Source: Flavimarina sp. Hel_I_48
Lineage (GTDB): Bacteria; Bacteroidota; Bacteroidia; Flavobacteriales; Flavobacteriaceae
Assembly: GCF_000733945.1 (NCBI RefSeq)
Contig: NZ_JPOL01000002.1
Location: 1,861,001-1,925,000, forward strand
Direction: 5' to 3'
Length of the DNA stretch: 64,000 nucleotides
Shown: piece after piece, positions 1 through 7,031 of the stretch
Numbering within the stretch: position 1 is the stretch's first letter
Layout: the number at the start of each line of letters is the position of its first letter
Made by a program: the position numbers and the translations under genes
The notes under the pieces: generated by a model
What the model saw: only the letters and a program-made list of their open reading frames with translations
Databases searched by the model: none
Told to the model about the DNA's origin: nothing

Positions 1-1
1 T

Positions 2-229
2 CAAAATGCGCGTATTCTTTCCGGTGGAAATATTACGCTTCAGGGAAATTTTGACCCTACGCGTCTTTTTTCGCCCCCGGCGGAAATAAAACGTATGGTC
101 AAAGAAATGATTGACGCTTTTGGAAAAGATAAATATATCGTGAACCTGGGTCATGGTATTTTACCGAATATCCCACTTGAAAATGCCGGGGCCTTCATTG
201 AAGCGGTAAAAGAATACAAACAGGACTAA
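2..229 (+). CDS. hemE: uroporphyrinogen decarboxylase, C-terminal fragment
   Basis: HemE decarboxylates the four acetate side chains of uroporphyrinogen III to give coproporphyrinogen III, a cytoplasmic step of heme synthesis. Only the last 75 codons are in the window. They contain the family's LQGNFDP segment, which lines the tetrapyrrole pocket, and the NLGHGI signature, then a normal C-terminus. The stop TAA shares its last base with the ATG of the next gene, so the two are translationally coupled. hemF and hemB follow within 4.5 kb, which supports the call. Confidence 0.93.
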   Translation, partial: QNARILSGGNITLQGNFDPTRLFSPPAEIKRMVKEMIDAFGKDKYIVNLGHGILPNIPLENAGAFIEAVKEYKQD

Positions 230-711
230 TGTTAATGAACGTGCTGCGCTCCGCCGACTTTAAACAGCTTCCCGGGCTGTTTTGGATAGCGTGCTCCCAT
301 CCGCTTTTTATAATCCCCACATTAAAGGCGACACGGGAAACAATGAAGATCGCGCAGCAGGAATATGGTAATGCACACAAAGGGAACACACCAGCAAATG
401 CTTTTAGGCATGCGCTGTGGAATGTGCTCATCGCAAAACACTGTCTCAAACGAAAACAAAACTTTAAAAAAGTGCTTCTCTGGACCGAAAAAATAACCGC
501 AAAACATGAAAAATTAGCACCAAATAAAACGCTGGAGCGTGCTATGGACCTGCACAATAACCAGATAGGTTTGATGCATTGCAGTGAACTGGTCTCTCAG
601 GATAACCGCGAGATCATTGCTTTTTTAAAGAACGAAGCCGGGCGGGCAAAAAAAGTCAACCAACTAGCTGAAATAGAAAAGGCGAATAAAGAAATGGTTT
701 ATCTCTCATGA
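229..711 (+). CDS. DUF6973 domain-containing protein
   Basis: A 160-residue soluble protein of unknown function. It resembles the DUF6973 family through the FRHALWNVL segment (about residues 58-66) and the MDLHNNQIG segment (about 107-115), where conserved His, Asp and Asn could form a metal or catalytic site. The ATG at 229 overlaps the hemE stop; a second in-frame ATG at 235 is an alternative. Its end overlaps the start of the following membrane-protein gene by 4 bp, so it sits in the same transcription unit as hemE. A role in heme metabolism is only inferred from position. Confidence 0.75.
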   Translation: MLMNVLRSADFKQLPGLFWIACSHPLFIIPTLKATRETMKIAQQEYGNAHKGNTPANAFRHALWNVLIAKHCLKRKQNFKKVLLWTEKITAKHEKLAPNKTLERAMDLHNNQIGLMHCSELVSQDNREIIAFLKNEAGRAKKVNQLAEIEKANKEMVYLS

Positions 712-1466
712 TAAAAAGTTGTTTACATGCCATAAACGCGTATCGCCGCTCCTTTAGGCTCATCAACGAACTGGGACTGTGGAAATATTATATGATCCCC
801 ATGGTTATCAGTCTTTTAACAGCGGTAATCATCGGCTTTTCGGCATGGGGATTTTCTGATGACATTGGCGCTTTGATCAGTCGGTTGTGGTTCTGGGAAT
901 GGGGCGCGAAGACTTTTGCCACAGTGAGTACGTTTTTTGGCGGTTTGCTGGTGATATTGCTCGGTTTGATCCTATTTAAACACGTGGTCATGGCATTTTC
1001 AGCTCCTTTTATGAGTTCGGTTTCCGAAAAAATAGAAATGCACCTTTATGGTAAAAATGAAATGTATCGCGACACTTCAAATATGGGGCAATTGTGGCGC
1101 GGTATAGGTATAAACATGCGCAACCTTGTCTGGGAATTGCTGATTACGCTTCCCCTGCTCCTTTTAGGATTAATTCCGGTAGTAAACTTTATCACTACAC
1201 CACTGGCATTTCTGGTCCAGGCATATTATGCGGGTTTTGGTAATATGGACTGCACGTTAGAACGGCATTTTAGCTATCAGCATAGTGTTGATTTTGTAAA
1301 GAAAAACCGTGGTCTCGCCATAGGTAACGGGATTGTTTTTATGGGTTGCCTCTTGATACCGATCATTGGGATTATCCTGGTGCTGCCACTTTCTATTACC
1401 GCTGCGAGTGTTGTAACGCTTCAAGCGTTAGAGGATAAAAAAACAGACACGACCTGCAAGGTATGA
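708..1466 (+). CDS. EI24/CysZ-like membrane protein
   Basis: A 252-residue integral membrane protein with hydrophobic segments at about residues 29-50, 72-100, 140-175 and 207-235, the arrangement of the EI24 (CysZ/etoposide-induced 2.4) family. The family includes a sulfate permease, but in Flavobacteria its substrate is not established. The ATG overlaps the preceding stop (ATGA). Its last codons (TCKV) and stop lie inside the left arm of a palindrome starting at 1451, so the C-terminus appears to have been rewritten when that repeat arrived. The preserved family core ends at about residue 240. Confidence 0.8.
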   Translation: MIKSCLHAINAYRRSFRLINELGLWKYYMIPMVISLLTAVIIGFSAWGFSDDIGALISRLWFWEWGAKTFATVSTFFGGLLVILLGLILFKHVVMAFSAPFMSSVSEKIEMHLYGKNEMYRDTSNMGQLWRGIGINMRNLVWELLITLPLLLLGLIPVVNFITTPLAFLVQAYYAGFGNMDCTLERHFSYQHSVDFVKKNRGLAIGNGIVFMGCLLIPIIGIILVLPLSITAASVVTLQALEDKKTDTTCKV

Positions 1467-1493
1467 GCGAGAAACGAGCGATCCTTGTAGGTC
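1451..1493. repeat. REP-like palindrome upstream of RAYT gene
   Basis: GACCTGCAAGG (1451-1461) pairs with CCTTGTAGGTC (1483-1493), an 11-bp stem with one G-T wobble and a 21-nt loop. Its reverse complement has the same outer arms as the palindrome at 2128-2173, so the two copies bracket the transposase gene in opposite orientation. The left arm encodes the end of the EI24 protein. Confidence 0.8.
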
Positions 1494-1588
1494 TAACCAA
1501 GCATATGTACAAGAACCTAAAACCATGTTGATACCTCAGAGCAACCTCACGAAAAATGTGGAACACTTTGTAGGATAATTAAAAAAGT

Positions 1589-2127
1589 ATGAAGCTGGAA
1601 CAACTACAAAAAGATCATTATTACCACATATATAACCGTGGCATCAACGGCTGTACCATTTTCAAAAATGACAAAAACAAAGACTACTTTCTGAAATTAT
1701 TCAATAAATATCTTTCTAAAAAAGTGTCCGTTCTGGCTTATTGTTTAATGCAAAATCATTATCATTTTGTAATACGAATTTCTTCAGAGGAAGATAGAGT
1801 AATCCAATCTTTTTCAAATTTTTTAATGCGTATGCCAAAGCTTTTAATAAGAGTGTAAATAGAACCGGTAGTTTATTTGAAAAACATTTTAAGCGAAAAG
1901 AAATCAGTGGCAATAATTATTTACGGAATCTTATCATTTATGTTCATCAAAATCCGCAAAATACGATTGGTGAACGTTTTTCCTCTTATGGGTTTTATTT
2001 AAGAAATAATAAACAATCTCCCTTTCCTTTAGCAACGAAAGAAGGAATTGAACTTTTTGAAAGTATAGAAAATTTTAGGTTTATGCATGAGAAAAAAGTT
2101 TTTGACAATGAAGAAGGCTTGGGCTTA
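1589..2127 (+). pseudogene. REP-associated tyrosine transposase (IS200-like Y1), frameshifted
   Basis: The N-terminal frame (1589-1858) encodes a Y1 transposase start with the HUH motif in MQNHYHFVI (about residues 54-62). It then stops early after FSNFLMR. Shifting one base at the T6 run at 1819-1824 restores the family sequence: FFNAYAKAFN, NRTGSLFEKHFKR, then IIYVHQNP, whose Tyr is the expected nucleophile. A single missing T in a T7 run therefore explains the break; it could be a true mutation, a slippage site or an assembly error. The restored frame stays open through the second palindrome and into hemF. Flanking palindromes identify it as a REP-associated (RAYT) type. It nicks single-stranded DNA in intact relatives. 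Confidence 0.85.
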
Positions 2128-2173
2128 GACCTACAAGGTACTCCGCCAAAAAGCGGAGAATACCTTGCAGGTC
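2128..2173. repeat. REP-like palindrome downstream of RAYT gene
   Basis: GACCTACAAGGTA (2128-2140) pairs with TACCTTGCAGGTC (2161-2173) with one mismatch. An inner CTCCGC/GCGGAG stem (2141-2146 and 2153-2158) is closed by a 6-nt loop, with a 2-nt AA bulge at 2159-2160. It is the inverted counterpart of the repeat at 1451-1493 and lies 29 bp before the likely hemF start. Confidence 0.85.
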
Positions 2174-2202
2174 AGTCTGAGAAAAAAGGACATCCTTTAG
2201 GT

Positions 2203-3114
2203 ATGAAAAACATGAAACAAGAATTTGTCAACTACATACATAACTTACAAGACCAGATCACCACTGCACTTGAGCAAGTAGATGGCAAGGCCAAATTTCA
2301 CGAAGACCCCTGGGAGCGCGAAGAAGGGGGCGGTGGCCGTACCCGCGTTATAGAAGATGGCGCTGTGATTGAAAAAGGCGGTGTTAATATTTCTGAAGTG
2401 CACGGCGCGCTGGCACCTGCGATGCAGCAGTATTTTGGTGTAGGCGATGTTGATTTTTTTGCCTGCGGACTCAGTCTGGTCATTCATCCTAAAAATCCGT
2501 ACGCGCCCACGGTGCACGCGAACTGGCGTTATTTTGAAATGTACGAGAAAGATGGTACGCTGGTTGACAGTTGGTTTGGTGGCGGGCAGGACCTTACCCC
2601 CTACTATCTTTTTGAAGAAGATGTGCAGCACTTTCACCAGGTTTGTAAAACTGCGTGTGATGCCCATGATCCCAATTTTTACCTGAAATTTAAAGCCAAG
2701 TGCGACGCTTATTTTTATAACGAGCACCGCGGGGAAGGCCGGGGTGTGGGCGGACTGTTTTTTGACCATTGCAAAGCTCAGGAAGGAAGGACAATGCAGG
2801 ACTGGTACAATTTTGTGACCGAAGTGGGCAATAGCTTTCTGGATGCTTATTTACCTATTCTGAAAAAAAGAAAAGATATTGCCTACGGCGAAAAAGAAAG
2901 CACCTGGCAACAAATACGCCGGGGACGTTATGTAGAGTTTAACCTTGTACACGATAAGGGGACGCTCTTCGGTTTAAAAACAAACGGAAGGATAGAAAGT
3001 ATTTTAATGAGCCTCCCTCCCATTGTACAATGGAAATACGACCACAACCCAGACCTGGGCAGTGAAGAGGAAAAGCTCCTTGAGGTACTCAAAAACCCTA
3101 AAAACTGGGTCTAA
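2203..3114 (+). CDS. hemF: oxygen-dependent coproporphyrinogen III oxidase
   Basis: HemF uses O2 to decarboxylate coproporphyrinogen III to protoporphyrinogen IX, the step after HemE. The 303-residue product carries GGGGRTRV, HANWRYFEM, SWFGGGQDLTP and RRGRYVEFNLVHDKGT, all family signatures, and has the family's normal length. I chose the ATG at 2203 (next ATG at 2212) because family homology begins there. The frame is open further upstream (ATG at 2083), but that part is the tail of the transposase and its palindrome. The insertion must have replaced whatever originally lay between the EI24 gene and hemF, so hemF may depend on read-through. Confidence 0.93.
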   Translation: MKNMKQEFVNYIHNLQDQITTALEQVDGKAKFHEDPWEREEGGGGRTRVIEDGAVIEKGGVNISEVHGALAPAMQQYFGVGDVDFFACGLSLVIHPKNPYAPTVHANWRYFEMYEKDGTLVDSWFGGGQDLTPYYLFEEDVQHFHQVCKTACDAHDPNFYLKFKAKCDAYFYNEHRGEGRGVGGLFFDHCKAQEGRTMQDWYNFVTEVGNSFLDAYLPILKKRKDIAYGEKESTWQQIRRGRYVEFNLVHDKGTLFGLKTNGRIESILMSLPPIVQWKYDHNPDLGSEEEKLLEVLKNPKNWV

Positions 3115-3448
3115 AATGAATTGTATATTGATTATTGTAAAATGTAAACTGAAAAATAAAATATCTTAAAAGAAATTGATAAGTGCATTTAACCAATATT
3201 CATCGTTATTTTATTTAGAAACGGCCTATCAAAAATTTATCGTGAAATTTGAGGTGAAGACACCGCAAAAACTTTAGGCTGTCTGAACCCGATTTTTCCT
3301 TGGGTGAGTTCCTAAAATTTAGGTGTTGAACAATAAAATTTAGATAAAGGTTTGTAAGCCTAGATTTTTTTTGGTTCGTTTTTTCATCAATGGAAAAAAT
3401 GAACAGATTTCATTAAAAAATAGTGTTTAATCGTAAATAAAGAAAAAC
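3115..3448. other. intergenic region hemF-hemB
   Basis: About 330 bp with no credible gene. The left half is AT-rich. The right half holds a palindrome (3374-3404) and should contain the hemB promoter, but no clear TAnnTTTG box was found. Confidence 0.6.
3374..3404. repeat. intergenic palindrome upstream of hemB
   Basis: GTTCGTTTTTTC (3374-3385) pairs with GAAAAAATGAAC (3393-3404): a 12-bp stem with one G-T wobble and a 7-nt loop. No T tract follows, so it is not a typical terminator. From memory the segment resembles a dispersed intergenic repeat of Flavobacteria, which was not verified. Confidence 0.6.
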
Positions 3449-4438
3449 ATGTATCCCTTACGCAGAAATAGAAGATTACGCACCACCCCGGCTCTACGCG
3501 CGCTTGTGCGGGAGATAAGCATTACGCCAGATGATTTTATCGTTCCCCTATTTGTGGTGGAGGGAAAAGGCAAAAAAGAGGAAATCAATTCTATGCCCGG
3601 CTATTACCGTTATAGCCTCGATACGCTTAAAACGGAGGTAAAAAGCCTCTGGGACTTAGGACTTAAGTCGGTATTGCTTTTTGTGAAAGTAAGTGATAAG
3701 CTGAAGGATAATGCGGGTACTGAAGCCATCAATCCTGATGGACTCATGCAGCACGCCATACAGACCGTTAAAGAAGTATGTCCCGATATGGTCGTAATGA
3801 CCGATGTAGCGCTTGATCCCTATTCGCAATTTGGCCATGATGGTATTGTGGCAAATGGTCAGGTCATCAACGATGATTCTAACGCAATCCTGGCAGAAAT
3901 GGCACTTTCGCACGCGCGTGCCGGTGCGGATATCGTGGCTCCCAGTGATATGATGGACGGCCGTATTTTTGAGATGCGCACACTGCTTGAAGATGAAGGT
4001 TTTGTAGATACCGGCATTATGAGCTATTCGGCTAAATATGCTTCGGCATTTTATGGGCCGTTTCGTGATGCGCTGGATTCTGCACCCGTAGATGCCCAGG
4101 ATATCCCGAAAGATAAAAAAACGTATCAGATGGATCCTGCCAATAGAGATGAGGCCATTAAAGAAACACTCATGGATATCGAAGAAGGTGCTGATATTGT
4201 TATGGTAAAACCGGGTCTATGCTACCTGGATATTGTGCGCGATATCAAAAATACGGTCAATGTACCGGTAGCCGTTTATCAGGTAAGTGGTGAATATGCA
4301 ATGATCAAAGCAGCTTCAGAGCGTGGCTGGTTAGATCACGATGCTGTTATGATGGAACAGGTTACCGCCATAAAACGCGCCGGTGCAAACCTGATTGCCA
4401 GTTATTTTGCCAAGGATGTGGTAAAGTTATTGGGATAA
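3449..4438 (+). CDS. hemB: porphobilinogen synthase (delta-aminolevulinate dehydratase)
   Basis: HemB condenses two 5-aminolevulinate molecules into porphobilinogen. The 329-residue protein has both Schiff-base lysines, K196 in MSYSAKYASAFYGPFRDA and K254 in VMVKPGLCYLD. At the metal site it reads DVALDPYSQFGHDG (from D119), with Asp in place of the Cys triad of zinc enzymes, so it should belong to the zinc-independent, magnesium-dependent class. It closes the heme block that starts with hemE but has its own 330-bp upstream region, so it is probably transcribed separately. Confidence 0.96.
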   Translation: MYPLRRNRRLRTTPALRALVREISITPDDFIVPLFVVEGKGKKEEINSMPGYYRYSLDTLKTEVKSLWDLGLKSVLLFVKVSDKLKDNAGTEAINPDGLMQHAIQTVKEVCPDMVVMTDVALDPYSQFGHDGIVANGQVINDDSNAILAEMALSHARAGADIVAPSDMMDGRIFEMRTLLEDEGFVDTGIMSYSAKYASAFYGPFRDALDSAPVDAQDIPKDKKTYQMDPANRDEAIKETLMDIEEGADIVMVKPGLCYLDIVRDIKNTVNVPVAVYQVSGEYAMIKAASERGWLDHDAVMMEQVTAIKRAGANLIASYFAKDVVKLLG

Positions 4439-4509
4439 GAACTCAATTGCTTTTTAAAAGTTCTTTATTGAAAATTGTTTGCTATCAACGTATATCTACG
4501 TTTTCTGAA

Positions 4510-4565
4510 TTGGAGAAAAATCAACGTTTCCGAAGTCTGGGACTTTGGAAACGATTTTCTCCCAA
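4510..4565. repeat. long imperfect palindrome between hemB and DinB-like gene
   Basis: The left arm (TTGGAGAAAAATC, then GTTTCCGAAGTC) pairs with the right arm (GACTTTGGAAAC, then GATTTTCTCCCAA) around a 3-nt loop. The stem is about 25 bp with a few bulges. There is no following T tract, so a mobile palindrome is more likely than a terminator. It lies in the leader of the DinB-like gene and stays open in that reading frame. Confidence 0.75.
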
Positions 4566-4584
4566 TACAAATTTCCAGCCCTTT

Positions 4585-5103
4585 ATGAAAATCCTCACTT
4601 TTCTCTTTTTTATTATGGTTTTCAACCTTTCCGCACAAGAAAAGCAGTCAACCTTTACTCTTTACAAAACTGCATATTTGGAAAAATTAGAGAATTCCAA
4701 AAAATATTTGATCGCTTTTGCGGAAGCAATGCCAGAAGAATATTATGATTTTAGACCTGCGCAGGTTGAGATGACTTTTAGTGAGCAATTAAACCACATT
4801 CAGCAAAATATGGAATGGCTTTCTTCAACTTATTTGAACAAAGAAGAAAGCGAATTATCAATGATAACGAATGAAAAACAGCGCATTATTGCCAATTTGA
4901 AATTTTCCTTCAATGCAGTGTCCAAATGTGTTCAAGATTTAAAAGAAGAAAATCTGGACGAAAAAGTGGATTTTTTTGCCGGGGAAAAAAACAAACTCCA
5001 AATCCTTAATCTCCTACAGGATCATGTAACCCACCATCGTGGTCAATTAGCGGTCTATCTTAATTTGAAAGGCATTAAACCGCCAGCTTATACAGGATGG
5101 TGA
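4585..5103 (+). CDS. secreted DinB-like four-helix protein
   Basis: A 172-residue protein with a signal peptide (residues 1-18, ending LSAQ) followed by a DinB_2/YfiT-type metal-binding four-helix domain. Putative metal ligands are the His of LNHIQQNMEW and the pair in DHVTHHRGQ, spaced as in the family. The frame continues upstream to 4447, but the ATG at 4585 gives the signal peptide and excludes the palindrome. Family members include thiol-dependent transferases, usually cytoplasmic; an exported copy is less common. The substrate is unknown. Confidence 0.75.
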   Translation: MKILTFLFFIMVFNLSAQEKQSTFTLYKTAYLEKLENSKKYLIAFAEAMPEEYYDFRPAQVEMTFSEQLNHIQQNMEWLSSTYLNKEESELSMITNEKQRIIANLKFSFNAVSKCVQDLKEENLDEKVDFFAGEKNKLQILNLLQDHVTHHRGQLAVYLNLKGIKPPAYTGW

Positions 5104-5141
5104 TTTAAAAAAGCTTTAACCCTGCAACTTTTAACCCTTCG

Positions 5142-6218
5142 CTACTCCTGTAATTCTTTATAAATTCCTACCTGTAAGTCCCCATTTTCATTCATATACG
5201 CGCGGTACATACCGGGCGTATTGAACTCCATGGAAAGATTGCCGTTATGGTCTAGCGAAACCACACCGCCGGTACCGCCCATATCGGTAAGTTTTTTCTG
5301 AATTACCGCGTCTGTAGCTTCTTTTAGGGATATTCCACTATATTCCATCATTGCGGAAATATCGTAAGCTACCAGTCCGCGCATAAAATACTCACCCCAA
5401 CCGGTAGAAGATACACCACAGGTTTTATTGTTCGCATAAGTTCCCGCGCCAATAATGGGCGCATCGCCAATACGATTATAACGCTTATTGTTCATGCCAC
5501 CTGTGGAAGTTCCCGCAGCAAGATTTCCATTTTTATCAAGGGCAACACATCCTACGGTCCCATATTTATCATCTTTAATAAAAGGATCGTAAAAGGCTGT
5601 TTTTGTATCTTTTTCAGCTGTTTTTTCGGCTTCTAAAGTACGTTGCAGACCGTCATAGCGCTTTTGGGTAAAAAAGTAGGAAGGATCTACGATTTCCAGA
5701 CCCTGTTCTTTGGCAAATTCTTCGGCACCTTTTCCGCTGAGCAGGACGTGTTCTGAGTTGGTCATGACTTCATAGGCCAGATTGATGGGGTTTTTAATAG
5801 TGGTTACCCCTGCAATTGCACCCGCATTCAATGTTTTACCATCCATGATAGAAGCGTCCAATTCATTTTTCCCATCATGGGTAAACACGGCGCCTTTGGC
5901 GGAATTGAACAACGGCGAATTCTCCATCACATTAATAGTGCGCTGTACCGCTTCTAAACTTGTGCCACCGTTTTGAAGGATTTTATAACCTGTTTTAATG
6001 GCTTCGGTAAGTTTTGCTTCATAAGCAGCTTCCAGGCTATCGGTCATATTTTCCTTTAAAATCGTTCCGGCACCGCCATGAATCACAATCGCGAAATCCT
6101 GAACGGAATCCTGCACCGTTTCCATATTGGTCGTGGTTGTTTCCCCATTTTCCGAAGGGTTCTCTTTGCAGCTATAAAGACAGCTGGCAATGGCAATAGC
6201 GTAAAAAAATTGTTTCAT
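5142..6218 (-). CDS. isoaspartyl peptidase / plant-type L-asparaginase, lipoprotein
   Basis: An N-terminal-nucleophile hydrolase that removes isoaspartyl residues from peptides or hydrolyses asparagine. The 358-residue precursor begins with a lipoprotein signal (lipobox LYSC, Cys17), so the enzyme should be anchored in the periplasm or at the surface. Autocleavage is expected before T221 in YGTVGCVALD, with the glycine-rich AAGTSTGG loop after it. IHGGAGT (about residue 47) is the usual N-terminal signature. It stands alone on the minus strand between convergent and divergent neighbours. Confidence 0.93.
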   Translation of the reverse strand: MKQFFYAIAIASCLYSCKENPSENGETTTTNMETVQDSVQDFAIVIHGGAGTILKENMTDSLEAAYEAKLTEAIKTGYKILQNGGTSLEAVQRTINVMENSPLFNSAKGAVFTHDGKNELDASIMDGKTLNAGAIAGVTTIKNPINLAYEVMTNSEHVLLSGKGAEEFAKEQGLEIVDPSYFFTQKRYDGLQRTLEAEKTAEKDTKTAFYDPFIKDDKYGTVGCVALDKNGNLAAGTSTGGMNNKRYNRIGDAPIIGAGTYANNKTCGVSSTGWGEYFMRGLVAYDISAMMEYSGISLKEATDAVIQKKLTDMGGTGGVVSLDHNGNLSMEFNTPGMYRAYMNENGDLQVGIYKELQE

Positions 6219-6412
6219 GTGGCGTGAGTTAGGTCTCTAAAGTAAGGAAAATCGATCAAAACTAATCTTCAAATATGTTCCATTATTGGCAATAAACGGG
6301 TAAATATCAGCTTAAAAAGACAATAAAATGAGCTATTCTTAATGCTTTGCTAAAGCTTATAAATTAAGTTCTGGCAGCCACCAAAATGACTATTTTTATG
6401 GAAACTGAAACC

Positions 6413-6952
6413 ATGGCCATAAAAAAACCGTTCAACCTTAATAAGTGGGTAGAAGAAAACAGAAGTTCACTGAAACCGCCCGTGGGCAACAAGAATTTGT
6501 ACCAGGATGCCGGGGATTATATTGTGATGGTCGTGGCGGGCCCCAACGCGAGAAAAGATTATCATTACAATGAAACCGAGGAGCTTTTTTACCAGCTGGA
6601 AGGGGAAATTGAAGTGCATGTGCAGGACGAAGGTAAAAAACAAACCATGACATTAGGGCCCGGGGATATGTATTTGCATCCTGCTAAAATTCCGCATTCC
6701 CCGGTACGCAAAGAAAATTCCATTGGTCTTGTGGTTGAGCGAAAACGTATCGATCTCAAAGGAAAAGACGGACTGTTATGGTTTTGCGATAATTGCAACA
6801 ACAAACTTTACGAAGTCTATTTTCCCCTAAACAACATAGAAACCGACTTCTTAAAACATTTTAAGCATTTTTATGCCAGTAAAGAACTGCGCACGTGTGA
6901 GAATTGCGGTACGGTAATGCCGGTAGATCCCAAATTTGTCGCACAGGAATAG
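6413..6952 (+). CDS. nbaC: 3-hydroxyanthranilate 3,4-dioxygenase
   Basis: A cupin Fe(II) dioxygenase that opens 3-hydroxyanthranilate in the kynurenine pathway, giving the quinolinate precursor. The 179-residue form starts at ATG 6413 (MAIKKPFNLNKW), where homology begins; ATGs at 6398 and 6386 only add a few residues. Visible motifs are the metal-site HYNETEELFYQLEG and HPAKIPHSP, and two CxxC pairs (CDNC and CENC) forming the second, rubredoxin-like iron site typical of bacterial enzymes. An ALDH gene follows 79 bp downstream, suggesting a tryptophan/kynurenine breakdown unit. Confidence 0.93.
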   Translation: MAIKKPFNLNKWVEENRSSLKPPVGNKNLYQDAGDYIVMVVAGPNARKDYHYNETEELFYQLEGEIEVHVQDEGKKQTMTLGPGDMYLHPAKIPHSPVRKENSIGLVVERKRIDLKGKDGLLWFCDNCNNKLYEVYFPLNNIETDFLKHFKHFYASKELRTCENCGTVMPVDPKFVAQE

Positions 6953-7031
6953 TTTCATTTAAAATGACATTTAGCATAGCAAATCAGTACCTTCACAACT
7001 AAGGTTTTAAAATAAAAGAATACTTATAATT

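Noticed and set aside
2083..2202. N-terminal 40-residue extension of HemF
   Set aside because: The extension is the transposase tail and palindrome read through; HemF homology starts at about 2203. Kept only as a possibility in the findings.
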